Assembly (NCBI GenBank): GCA_902728285.1
Contig: CACVBU010001050.1
Coordinates: forward strand, 114,797 to 178,796
Length of the DNA: 64,000 nucleotides
DNA from: Clytia hemisphaerica
Lineage: Eukaryota > Cnidaria > Hydrozoa > Leptothecata > Clytiidae
Direction: 5' to 3'
This document shows positions 1-8,464 of this stretch, in pieces; position 1 is the stretch's first letter; each line of letters opens with the position of its first letter. A program made the translations under genes and the position numbers. The notes beneath the pieces are model-generated. The model was not told the DNA's origin and ran no database searches. It was given only the letters and a program-made list of their open reading frames with translations.

Positions 1-763
1 CAAAGCCTGTGAGAATATAATGAAAAGACAGGACGAAGAAATAAACCATTTGAAAGCACAAGACATCAATGTTATGGTCAACGAAATGAAAGAAACTATC
101 GACACCAGAATAACCACGCTTGAAAAGAAGATTGAAACATCATCGAAAAGAAAGAAGAGAAAAGACCACCAATGAGCTATGCTAAAATCACATCCAAACA
201 CATCGAGAAAAACATTGGAGATGCGATTCGAAAAGAAAAGCAGGAGGAGCAGCTGATTCGATCTACAGCACGCAACCTAATTTTTCATGGGATTGATGAA
301 TCGGCAGATGAAACTGAAGAAGAAACAAAAATCGAGGACGAAGAATTTATCCATGACAAAATTATTGGTAAGCGGCTCCATCTGAGGAATATAAAGATTA
401 CCGAGACGCAGCGGATCGGGAAATTTATGAAAGAAAGAGAAGATAAAGCGAGATACCGACCAATTAAAGTCACATTTACGAACGAAGAGGACAAGAACAC
501 AGTGTTGCAAGCAATAACAAAAGAAAAAGGCTTTCCTTACCGAGTGACCGAGGATTTGACCAAAAATGAAAGACAGATAATTAAAGAATGGTGTAAGGAA
601 GCCGAAAAAATGAATGCTAAAATCAAGAAGACAACACAAAATGGAAAGTCCGGGGGAGCCCGCGAAAAAAACTCTATTTAAAAAGATCATTGTAAAAAGT
701 ACGAGCGGTTTATAGAGGCCCACGTGTCTTCACGGTGGCCTGCAAACCTGTAAAGCTTTATTA
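1..763 (+). mobile_element. Truncated non-LTR retrotransposon fragment (ORF1 part)
   Basis: The left edge encodes a Lys/Glu-rich, coiled-coil-like stretch (about 1-170, different frame) followed by an ORF1-type protein. The second copy of this locus (near 40971) lacks this block and carries ordinary intron sequence; the two copies become alignable again at 764 (TTATGACACG). The block ends in a short TTATTATTAT tail, like the LINE at 27685-31811. I infer a LINE fragment inserted in intron 1 of gene 1 copy A. No ORF2 is visible before the tail, so it is deleted inside or non-autonomous. Its start lies outside the window. Confidence 0.6.
172..681 (+). CDS. LINE ORF1p-like protein, C-terminal part (169 codons)
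   Basis: A highly charged protein with a short hydrophobic core segment (NLIFHGIDES, about residue 36), a basic RIGK motif (about 82), RPIKVTF (about 96) and a C-terminal YRVTEDLTKNER-type motif (about 123). This order (coiled coil, RRM-like strand, basic tail) is typical of LINE ORF1 RNA-binding chaperones. The coiled-coil part lies upstream in another frame, so a frameshift near 170 probably breaks the protein. The function (RNA binding and RNP formation during retrotransposition) is known for the class and inferred here. It is not part of the host gene around it. Confidence 0.55.
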   Translation: MSYAKITSKHIEKNIGDAIRKEKQEEQLIRSTARNLIFHGIDESADETEEETKIEDEEFIHDKIIGKRLHLRNIKITETQRIGKFMKEREDKARYRPIKVTFTNEEDKNTVLQAITKEKGFPYRVTEDLTKNERQIIKEWCKEAEKMNAKIKKTTQNGKSGGAREKNSI

Positions 764-990
764 TTATGACACGTAAACATTGAGTGTCGTGAATTATGAC
801 TTTCATAATTTCTGCGAAGCAAGTTAAAACATTACAAGCTGTCATATAATGTCTGTTTGAGTTAACCTGAAAGTAGCTTATAGGTTTTTATTTGGTTCGT
901 GGAGGTTTCGTGGAAGTTATAAAGCATTATGGCACGTAAACATTGAGTGTCGTGATGAATTATAACTTTCATTTAATCTCGGAGAAATCT
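764..990 (+). repeat. Intron-1 repeat with foldback potential (gene 1 copy A)
   Basis: Two divergent tandem copies contain the words ACACGTAAACATTGAGTGTC and GGTTCGTGGAGGTTTCGTGG. The same units occur in intron 1 of gene 2 (7736-8000) and in gene 1' (40972-41198). Opposed arms (TTTGGTTCG / CGAAGCAAG) can pair imperfectly. From 991 to 1245 the intron is very AT-rich and ends in a pyrimidine tract with acceptor CAG at 1243-1245. Confidence 0.6.
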
Positions 991-1407
991 GTTAAAATGT
1001 AAAGATGCCAAAGGAGCCCCTTTACCAAACCATTTTCCTACCGTAAACATCCAGGTATATATTATACATAATATAATGTAGAATTTAGAAAATAAAATAA
1101 TATTATATAGTATTAAGAGCCTAAAGTCTATAATAATATATATATAACTCTAATATATAATTACTTATAACTTATATAAAACTCTAAGATAAATAATTAT
1201 ATAAATAAAAATAAAAGTCTTCTGTTCTGTTTGTTGAATTTTCAGTCGCAGAGCCCTAAACAGCTTTCATCCACACTGCCGAAGCGATCTTTCAAGCATG
1301 CGTCACCCAATTCTTACCCACCTTTTCACAAGCCCAAACCGACTCCTGCACCAGAGGCTGTCCGTAAGCTAATTCTTGACTCAACACAAAAGAAGTCAAC
1401 ACCGGCG

Positions 1408-1573
1408 ATGGTCGCTAAGCCTCAACACGCACCACAAACACAACAAACGGCGATGGTTTGCTAAGCCTCAAGACGCACCACAAACACAACAAACGTCAAT
1501 GGTCACAGAGTCGTAAAACGCACCACAAAAACAACAAACGACAATGGTCGCAGAGTCACAAAACGCACCACAT
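1408..1573 (+). repeat. 45-bp coding minisatellite, about 3.7 units
   Basis: Units start with ATGGTCGCTAAGCCTCAACA and encode a Gln/Pro/Thr-rich 15-residue repeat (PQTQQT). One unit is 46 bp, breaking frame. Copy A' (about 41617-41782) has the same array with 45-bp units throughout but keeps an in-frame TAA. Confidence 0.7.
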
Positions 1574-4500
1574 TTTCTACAGAATCAGAAATAGACGCAC
1601 CACCTTCTTCACCTCCTGATGTTCGTGCCTCACTGGGTACTGATCGTGAGAGTTTGTGCACAATAACACCTGTCAAACAAAACAAGCCGCCACCAAGCCC
1701 CAGCAAGCCCCGTCAGGAAAATGAATATGCTGCCAGGCTACCAGCAAAGTGGAAGGACACCATTGACGAGACAGACCAAGGGTGGATTGGCCATGCCCTT
1801 TTCCTGAATAAAGAACATGGCTTGAGGGAAGATTTGCCGAATTGGTATTACCCTCCATCCAAAGCATTCGGCGTGAAGAAACCCACACCTGACGGGTATT
1901 TTAGACGAAATCTCTTTTTGTGGATGCCAGTCAAGATGTGGGACTGGAAATTTACATGCATACTTTATCCAAAGTGCAAAAGGATTATGTGGCGCAAGTG
2001 TACATATGAAACAGTCCAAAAGGTGCTTGATCTCTCATGTTATTATTACATCGCAACAGAGTATCTCGAATGTCCTTGTGGGAGTAAGGTTCCAGCTTGG
2101 GATCATCGCATATATGAATCAATGCCATTCGCCACGAAACAAACCTTTCCTGCATGTCTGACGTACCGGTATGCACTTGACAAATCCTTGCTGACCATGC
2201 TTCGTGCCCGCTCACTTGGTAACAGCTCCACTGCCATTCAAAAGACCATCGACGAGGTACACAGTGAAAGCTACTTGAGGAACGCTGCCAAGTATCTACA
2301 GGACTGCAAGCGCTACAAGGAAAGAGATGCAAAGTTTGCTCCTTTGAACCTCAACTTTCAAGAACTGCCAGCTAGAAAATCTGTACCAACACCGAAATGG
2401 TTTCTTTCCACGTATGCTCATGACGTAATGTACCGTTCCAACATCTTAAAAGGCTCCATCACCTCTGTCTTTGGAAAAGTTCTCAAGATCGATTCGACCA
2501 AGAAGATCCTTAAGAAGCTGGCTGGTTATGATAAGAACACAGCTGATTGGTGCACAAATGTTGGTAATGAGTATGGCGGAGTCCTCCAGTGTGTGCTGAC
2601 CTCTTCAGAATCCATTGACAGTCTGAGACCGATGTTCAATGGAATCTTGCGCCGTTATGCAACTGCCAACGTCCATCCCCCAAAAGTATTGTATAGCGAT
2701 CGAGATTGTTGCAATGCAAGTGGCAATTCTAAAATGCGGGAGCTTTTCAGTGACATTGAAGATCTCTTGACTGGAGGTGATAGCAAAGAAGACAAGGAAA
2801 GAGATGCAATGATTATGGAATGGCTGAAATTGTTGGTCCGCCTCGACATTTGGCACTTTATGCGAAGGCTGGCATGTGGCGTACATTCAGAATCTCATCC
2901 ACTGTACCAAACCTTTATGTCTCTTCTGTCTGGGTGCATATTCAAATGGAATGAGGATGATTACAAGACGTTGATGGAAGCTAAACGGCAAGCCCTCAAG
3001 AAAGAAGGCAACAAAACACCATCTGATGCAACCGTCAAGCAATACCTGACCAAAGCAGAGATGCAACGTCACGTGAGAAGAATGACAAGGGAGAGTACGA
3101 AACAGAGAGGCTGATAGACGACCTGATTCTGCATTTTACCAGTGCAACGGACTCTCTTGGGACACCACTTTTCACCGACAAAATGGTTGAGATCTGGGAA
3201 GTGGAACGCAGACACGTCACATGTATCCAAGATCCTGTTTCCATTGACCTCTACACCAAAATTGGTACAACAAAGAAAGGTGACATCCAACTTCCACTCT
3301 ATCGATGTGCAAGAGGGACGGTTTCGCTTGAGTCTTTTCACAGCCACATTGTCAATTTTATTCCAGGTACATCGGCAAACGGGGTGAACTTCCAAGCATA
3401 TCTGTTAGCTGGATTGGCAAGATGGAACGAAGCTCGCAAAGAAGATGTTCAAAATGTCAACCAAAACAACGCAACCAATTCAGACCCTTCCTTCCGTACG
3501 TTCGATGCAGAGCTATGTGCCAAAGTTGACGCCCTCCACACACAGATTTTTGACAAACCACTTGTCGGCAAGCCAAAACCATCAGCCAAAATAAATGAGC
3601 TTTTCGGTGGGGAGTACTTGAAGCAAGAAAACTTTAAGATGTCAACTGTGGAGAAAGAGGTTGACGACGGGATTGAGGACTCTGGGGTTGAATCTGATGG
3701 GGGTTTGACCATGGGTATGTACAGCTGTCATGACAGTGTTGACTTTGTATTTGTTGACAACGATAACCCTTTGAAGAACACCGGGATGGTCAAGGAAGTG
3801 TCTGATGAGGAGATTGAGGATGAAGATGACAGCCAGAGCAGCCAAAGCCAGAGTCAGGATGGCCAGATAGAAGTGTGCGATCATCGTGGCATACCTGGTT
3901 GGGACAAAATCGACAAGCTAACTGATATGCTACTTGCGCAGAAGGGAATCAGCATTCTACCTTCGTTTGCAGCCAACATCGTCGCCTCGTTCAATCAGCT
4001 TGACGAGTTTGACAAGAAAGCCATGGTCTGGCAACCAGTGAAGATGAAGCCTGCTTCTGGTCGATTCCAACGAAAGAAGAGAATGTCTGGTCATGCTGCT
4101 GCTCGAGAGATTGCAATGAGAAGATGTTTTCTCACCGGTGGCAGTCCTGCCTTCCAACCGTCCAAAAATAGAATAGTTGAAGCTATTTTTGTTAAGTTAT
4201 GCAGCAGACACCATACCGGCACTACCATCACAGATCATCCTGGGAAGAAGAAGGCCAAGTTTGCTTCCCGTCTTAAGCTCATCTTGGAAGAATACAACAA
4301 CTTACGTTCCAGAGTTTTCAACAGCAAATCCCTGAAAGAACAGACCTCGATCACCCTCTTCAACGTTAACCAAACAACATTATCCAAGTGGTTTAAAAAC
4401 AAGGTGCGCGTTGAAGAAGTAACAGAGCTGATGAAAGGACAACCGATACCATCCCACCTCAGTTTTACAACAACGAAGAAAAAGATGGGATTGAACCAAA

Positions 4501-5063
4501 TGGACTTGTCGCGTGATGCTCCCCTGGTCACCTTTACTGATGCAAGGGACAAGATCGGCCAGGTGAAGAGGAAAAGAATTCAACGTACAACAGACACAGA
4601 CAAAATCAGTACCAGCCCTGTCCACTTCTTGCCAACTGATGTTCTCCCTGATCCTCTATCACTGTCACCGCCGCCACCTGCTTCAGCATCAACCCAGCAA
4701 CCACCAGAAGAAACTCAGCCAATGCAAAAATCACCACAGCTTTCGCCACCCCCACCACCATCACTGATGCCATCCGCCACAACAACATCAACCCAGCAGC
4801 TACCTTTTGGTTGTGTGCAATTACCTCAACAAATGCTGATGCAGTTTCCACAGCCACCAACATTGATGCAACCCCCACCAAATCAACAATATTTCTATCT
4901 TCCCATCAAGCCAAATCCTGCAGAACCTCATCCTTTCATGCCGCCAAAACCAGTGCCAAATTTCATCATACATCCATCTGGACAAGGACCACCACCAGCA
5001 GCACAAAAAGGTAAGCCGATTGGTTTGCCAAAGTCCACATATTATCGCTAACTGTCTAAAGGC

Positions 5064-5097
5064 AAGGATCCTGAAACGGCAAGGATCCTGAAACGGC
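5064..5097 (+). repeat. 17-bp minisatellite, 2 units
   Basis: Two copies of AAGGATCCTGAAACGGC lie just before the C-terminal zinc module. One unit keeps the frame to the terminal Cys/His module; two do not. Copies A' and A'' have seven units. Confidence 0.85.
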
Positions 5098-5409
5098 AAA
5101 AGCTCGGAAACCCTACTCTTGCAGGAAATGCAACAAAGTGGTAACAGCAGGACATGACCGCTATTATGGCTACAAATATTGCCCTAATGAGCCTGGGGCC
5201 TTACCACATGAACAGTGGAAGGAGAATGTGAAAAAACTTATTGAAAAGAAAAAAACAATCAAAGCAAGCCTAAATGCACTAAAATGAAAAAGATTAGGTG
5301 TGCTTTGATTGTTTTTCTTTTAAATAAGTGTTTTGTTTTTATAGTTTATCTTTCCCATTTTTCTACATTTTTGGTGTCAAAAAATCTTGTTATTTGTATA
5401 AATCAAATT

Positions 5410-5519
5410 GAAATCGAAAGTGAAAGTGGATTGCAAACTGTTAAAAAATGTGCTGTCAGTGAAAAGACGTAGTAAATTTCTGATCTCTTGAAAACGAAAG
5501 TGAAAGTGATCATGTGACT
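5410..5519 (+). promoter_or_regulatory. IRF-type array plus degenerate E-box, composite 1 (gene 1)
   Basis: GAAATCGAAAGTGAAAGTG at 5410-5428 and GAAAACGAAAGTGAAAGTG at 5490-5508, followed by TCATGTGAC (degenerate E-box; copies A' and A'' have TCACGTGAC). Repeated GAAANN is the classical IRF/ISRE recognition pattern. Between the arrays lies the recurrent GTGAAAAGACGTAGTAAATT word. The position is 3' of the transposase exon and upstream of the micropeptide exon, so it could be an enhancer or an internal promoter. Confidence 0.6.
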
Positions 5520-5540
5520 TATTCAAAGTAGCATATTACC

Positions 5541-5592
5541 TTCTTTTGTTTTACACTCTTTTGTTTTACACTCTTTTGTTTTACACTCTTAT
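5541..5592 (+). repeat. Short tandem T-rich repeat
   Basis: Three to four copies of a unit close to TTTTGTTTTACACTC. A related array (ACATTCTTTTGTTTT) is at 5811-5870, and shorter versions occur at the matching place in gene 2 (about 12617-12660). Confidence 0.6.
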
Positions 5593-5683
5593 GTTGATAG
5601 TAGACATATTTAGTTAAGGTACTTTATCTTTAACTTTATAAATGTACATAGTTTCAGCTTTTATTTTGTGCATAGTCCAAATC

Positions 5684-5776
5684 GAAAGTGAAAGTGGATT
5701 GCAAATTGTCAAAAATGTGCTCTCAGTGAAAAGACTTCTGATCTCTTGAAAACGAAAGTGAAAGTGATCACGTGAC
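5684..5776 (+). promoter_or_regulatory. IRF-type array plus E-box, composite 2 (gene 1)
   Basis: GAAAGTGAAAGTG at 5684-5696, GAAAACGAAAGTGAAAGTG at 5748-5766, and palindromic CACGTG at 5769-5774 in the context GATCACGTGAC. Same internal order as composite 1, so composites 1 and 2 look like a local duplication. Confidence 0.6.
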
Positions 5777-6028
5777 TTATTTAAAGAAGCATATTACCTT
5801 CTCTTGTTTAACATTCTTTTGTTTTAACATTCTTTTGTTTTACCATTCTTTTGTTTTACATTCTTCTGTTCATATATTAGGATATTTTATCATGACATTT
5901 TTAAACGTACATATTTCTAGGTTTTATCTTGTACATAGTTTATGAAAAAATGAAAAATTACCTTTCTGTTCTTTTCTGCACCCTCCAAAAAGGGCCTCTC
6001 AGCCCATAGATTTAGTAATTTTCATAAT

Positions 6029-6039
6029 GGTCACGTGAC
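6029..6039 (+). promoter_or_regulatory. GGTCACGTGAC E-box
   Basis: A full-length palindromic E-box of the USF/MITF/TFEB (CLEAR) type about 75 bp upstream of the splice acceptor of the micropeptide exon. It is preceded by the TTAGTAATTTTCATAATGG word that accompanies most of these boxes in the window. Confidence 0.5.
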
Positions 6040-6114
6040 TTATTTTGGAGAAATCTACTTCGGACCATATATTTCATGTTCGTTTCTTTTTTTCTTTTAC
6101 AGAAAATAATAAAA

Positions 6115-6279
6115 ATGAATCAAGAGCAGCAAGAATCAGACCAAGACCAGTTCACCATATTCCTGAGTGACCTAGAGGAGGTGGGGCTTGACGTGATGTC
6201 CTGTAAAAAATTCTGTTTGGTGATATTTTTTGTGTTTTTTGTACTGTCGCTGTTATTGTTGATTTGGTTTTTGTCGTAA
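6115..6279 (+). CDS. Small tail-anchored membrane protein of gene 1 (54 aa)
   Basis: The exon opens after a strong acceptor (TTCTTTTACAG, ending at 6102); the first ATG after it is 6115. The N-terminal half is acidic and Gln-rich, then a conserved GLDVMSCKK patch, then one hydrophobic segment (about residues 33-53) reaching the C terminus. This is the layout of a tail-anchored single-pass protein with a cytosolic N terminus; the Cys next to the membrane could be lipidated (inference). The gene 2 counterpart (12911-13069) shares GLDVMS, KK, Cys and the membrane segment. The ATG at 6076 lies on the intron side of the acceptor, so I do not use it. No family name is recognised. Confidence 0.6.
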   Translation: MNQEQQESDQDQFTIFLSDLEEVGLDVMSCKKFCLVIFFVFFVLSLLLLIWFLS

Positions 6280-6518
6280 ATGTTTAGTTTCGTTTGGTTT
6301 CGTTTTGGTTCGTTTGTTCTGGTTTGCTGATGTTTTTTATATTTTTATAGCTTTTTAACCACCTATAACGTATATTTTTGTACATTTTTGTATTGTTAGT
6401 TTGTATTTAAAAGGAATTTTCTTACGTGCGCGGTAAACCTCTAAACTCACTAAAATTAGACATTTAAATTCAGTTTGGAAAGGTCAGAAAATAAGCTGTC
6501 AGTGAAAAGACTTTTAGA

Positions 6519-6537
6519 GAAAACGAAAGTGAAAGTG
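6519..6537 (+). promoter_or_regulatory. IRF-type array upstream of the tRNA-like exon (gene 1)
   Basis: GAAAACGAAAGTGAAAGTG, followed by a copy of the CTCTCAGCCAAAAGACTTAG word at about 6562. In copies A' and A'' one GTGAAA has become GTAAAA. Confidence 0.5.
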
Positions 6538-6674
6538 AATTTGAAAGTGTCAAAAAGCATGCTCTCAGCCAAAAGACTTAGTAAATTTTAGAATGGTTGT
6601 GTTCTTTTGAACACTGTATTTCTCTCCTTTTTCTTATTTTGTAGATCTTTCGACAAACAACAACAACAAGGATC

Positions 6675-6719
6675 ACCCTAGCTAGGTAGTTCTAACTGAG
6701 TTCAATTCTCAGTCTAGGT
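6675..6719 (+). ncRNA. Compact tRNA-like hairpin (gene 1 copy A)
   Basis: The exon starts after acceptor TTATTTTGTAG (about 6645). It contains an acceptor-like stem (ACCCTAG at 6675-6681 with CTAGG-T at 6714-6719) and a T-arm-like hairpin CTGAG-TTCAATT-CTCAG. The loop and stem resemble a tRNA T-arm and pol III B box; there is no anticodon arm, as in MALAT1-type mascRNA. Copy A' has the full 7-bp stem, so one G is missing here. Confidence 0.5.
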
Positions 6720-6889
6720 AATGCTAAATGCACTTTAAATCAAGAAATCGTAAGAAGAAGGAATCAAAAAGGTAAGAAAGAGGCAAATTGTAAGGCATTA
6801 CTTGAAATTGAACAAATATATGCGAAATATCAGCTGATAATGGGCTGATTTTTTAAATCTCGGCAGCTATCATTTTGCGCGCATTCGCG

Positions 6890-6990
6890 CGCAACTTCTT
6901 CTCTTCTTTCGTTGCCCTTTTTTTTCTTCCCCCCCCTTTTACGTCGAAGATCGTTCCCCGGGTTTTGCGCAGGGAGGATTCTAATAGTCG
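6890..6990 (+). other. Module boundary: pyrimidine tract and decayed U6-like word
   Basis: A C/T-rich tract is followed by GGTTTTGCGCAGGG (6961-6974) and AGGATTCTAATA. It matches in position the antisense U6-like sequence at 22886-22927, but only the GCGCAGGG core and a few bases beyond remain. A GCGCGCATTCGCGCGC palindrome lies just upstream (about 6877-6892). Confidence 0.5.
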
Positions 6991-7240
6991 AGGTAAAAAT
7001 GAAACTAAATTGAAACTCATTGACCAATAGTTTTCATTTCCGAGTTCCATTTTTGTTTCATTTTCCTGCTTTCCTCCAATCCCGTTCATTTGGGAAAATG
7101 AAAATGATTGGTCAGTTCCATTTTTTGGAAAATCGGAACTTTCCTCCAATCGGCTATTTGTTTATGTTTCAAATTTCCAATTTTTTCCATTTTTTGCGGA
7201 TAACGCGTTGTGATTGGTTTACGGCAAAATAAATTCAAAA
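6991..7240 (+). promoter_or_regulatory. Gene 2 promoter region
   Basis: CCAAT boxes in both orientations (ATTGG near 7098 and 7212; CCAAT near 7076 and 7145) and repeated, opposed copies of a private word close to GGAAAATGAAA / TTTCATTTTCC (near 7031, 7055 and 7092). It ends at an AAAATGGCTACC YY1-like motif at 7238. This is the same architecture as 14011-14236 and 40301-40511, though the private word differs. No TATA box is seen. Confidence 0.5.
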
Positions 7241-7475
7241 TGGCTACCTCTATCGACCGGCAGTGTTTTGGCTCATTTTTTGCTAAGTCTGAAAATGAGC
7301 TTAAATATTGCTATAAATGAGCTAAATACTTGGAATTGGACTTGGAAACTGCTAAATTTAGATTCAGCACATTGAATTTGATATATCCTGCAAGTTTGGT
7401 TGCTTTTGGTTCATTTTTGGAAAAGTTATGGTTGTTTTTCATGTTGGTCACTTTTGGGGGGTCTTGGCATGCAAG
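7240..7475 (+). other. Gene 2 non-coding exon 1 with 26-codon upstream frame
   Basis: It starts at the YY1-like ATGGC, opens a 26-codon frame (stop TGA 7318-7320) and ends at donor GCAAG|GTAAGA (intron from 7476). The matching gene 1' exon (40511-40736) shares the downstream half almost word for word, including GGGGGGTCTTG and the donor. The transcription start is inferred. Confidence 0.45.
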
Positions 7476-7735
7476 GTAAGATGGTGGGACTACTTCCTCA
7501 AGCTTATTTAGAACGAATGACTGCTTGAAATGGTATCTATATCATCTATGGATACTACCCATAGCATTCTGTTTGGTTGGTTAAGGAGTATGTAAAAGTT
7601 CTGAGGCTGTGACGACCGTGCACTCAAAACAGCCATTTTTCTTTGTTTTGGTCCAAAATGTTGCTTGCTAATGTTGAAATACATGCTTGTTTCTGTTTGT
7701 TTTTTGTTGTTTTACCTTCCATATAGTTCCCTTGA

Positions 7736-8000
7736 AGTACCTCATAGGTTTTGACTTGGTTCGCAGGGGTTTCGTGGAAGCTACAAACCATTATGACACG
7801 TAAACATTGAATGTCGTGAATTATAACTTTCATAAGTTCTGCGAACCAAGTCAAAACATTACAAGCTGTCATATAATGTCTGTTTGAGTTAACCTGAAAG
7901 TAGTTTATAGGTTTTGACTTGGTTCGCAGGGGTTTCGTGAAAATTATAAACCGTTATGGCACGTAAACATTGGTCTTCTTAAATTAAAGGTTTTTAACTT
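7736..8000 (+). repeat. Intron-1 foldback repeat with 18-bp perfect inverted arms (gene 2)
   Basis: TTTTGACTTGGTTCGCAG near 7749 is the exact reverse complement of CTGCGAACCAAGTCAAAA near 7839. A second TTTTGACTTGGTTCGCAG copy follows near 7912. Between them lie ACACGTAAACATTGAATGTC-type units shared with gene 1 intron 1. In RNA the arms would form a hairpin of about 110 nt. Confidence 0.7.
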
Positions 8001-8122
8001 CTGCGAACAAGGTTATAAGTCCACGTTCTTTTGAATACCATCTGTTTGAGTTATTGCTTAAGTGTTTTGTAATAAATTTTATCTGTAATCTCCAGTATCA
8101 CAAACATAACATTCATATAACT

Positions 8123-8356
8123 ATGTCTACACCTCATCGGAAAGTACCTGATTCAGAGTGGGAACGTCGCATGAGACTTTATGCTCTCGGTGAAGAGTCT
8201 TTTGAAAGGGGACGTACTCCAAGTCAGCCAAGATGGGTAGAGGCCAAGAAAAAAATCGAGAAATGCCCATTGTTTTTAACAAGAGCTCAAGGCAATAGAA
8301 GGGGTAGAGATGTTTTTGGACAAATAATCAAATGTACATGTACCTTTCATGAAAAG
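8123..8356 (+). CDS. Gene 2 exon 2: small Cys/His N-terminal domain (78 codons)
   Basis: Acceptor CTCCAG ends at 8094; first ATG 8123; donor GAAAAG|GTAATC after 8356; phase 0. The exon encodes a basic domain with W-x2-R and a C-terminal Cys...GRDVFGQ..KCTC..HEK pattern, giving Cys, Cys-x-Cys and His as possible zinc ligands. Gene 3 exon 2 (16413-16739) has the same arrangement (CPVYISRAGKDIFGQ, KCTCGYSHEK). It joins in frame to 8465. The function is unknown; I infer an N-terminal zinc module of the transposase-derived protein. Confidence 0.65.
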
Positions 8357-8464
8357 GTAATCTAAAATTTGATTGCATATTATACTCTTTGATTGGTTGT
8401 TTTTCTTGCTTGTGGGTTTTGTTTTCTTCCAATATATTATCCCTGGTCTCCACACTCTATTTAG

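Larger units (their letters stand above)
1246..5287 (+). pseudogene. Gene 1 copy A: DDE transposase-derived protein, frame-broken
   Basis: Paralogue of the intact gene 3 protein (16887-20453). It begins after a splice acceptor at 1245. In order: RSFKHASP motif; Gln/Pro-rich repeats; Cys-rich zinc-ribbon-like block (about 1960-2090); RNase H-like core with first Asp in KIDST (2491), second in SDRDCC (2698), an Asp-x-x-His motif (LDIWH, 2845-2856) and Glu in SLESFH (3330); acidic linker; basic region; Pro-rich tail; terminal C-x2-C-x7-H-x8-C module (about 5110-5180). Breaks compared with the paralogues: 1-base insertion near 1455, stop near 1514, 1-base deletion near 3090 (shared with copy A'), TAA at about 5049 where A' has TAC, and a doubled 17-bp unit at 5064-5097. 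Stop of the ancestral frame: 5285-5287. A DNA-binding or transposase role is inferred from the family. Sequencing error is possible for the breaks not shared between copies. The small exon 2 seen in genes 2 and 3 is not found. Confidence 0.75.

Noticed and set aside
277-723. 148-codon minus-strand frame
   Set aside because: Opposite-strand shadow of the LINE ORF1; Phe/Leu-rich composition expected from antisense of Lys/Glu codons.
5284-5472. 62-codon frame after the gene 1 stop
   Set aside because: It overlaps the transposase stop and runs through the IRF array; conserved only because the copies are recent, and absent from genes 2 and 3.
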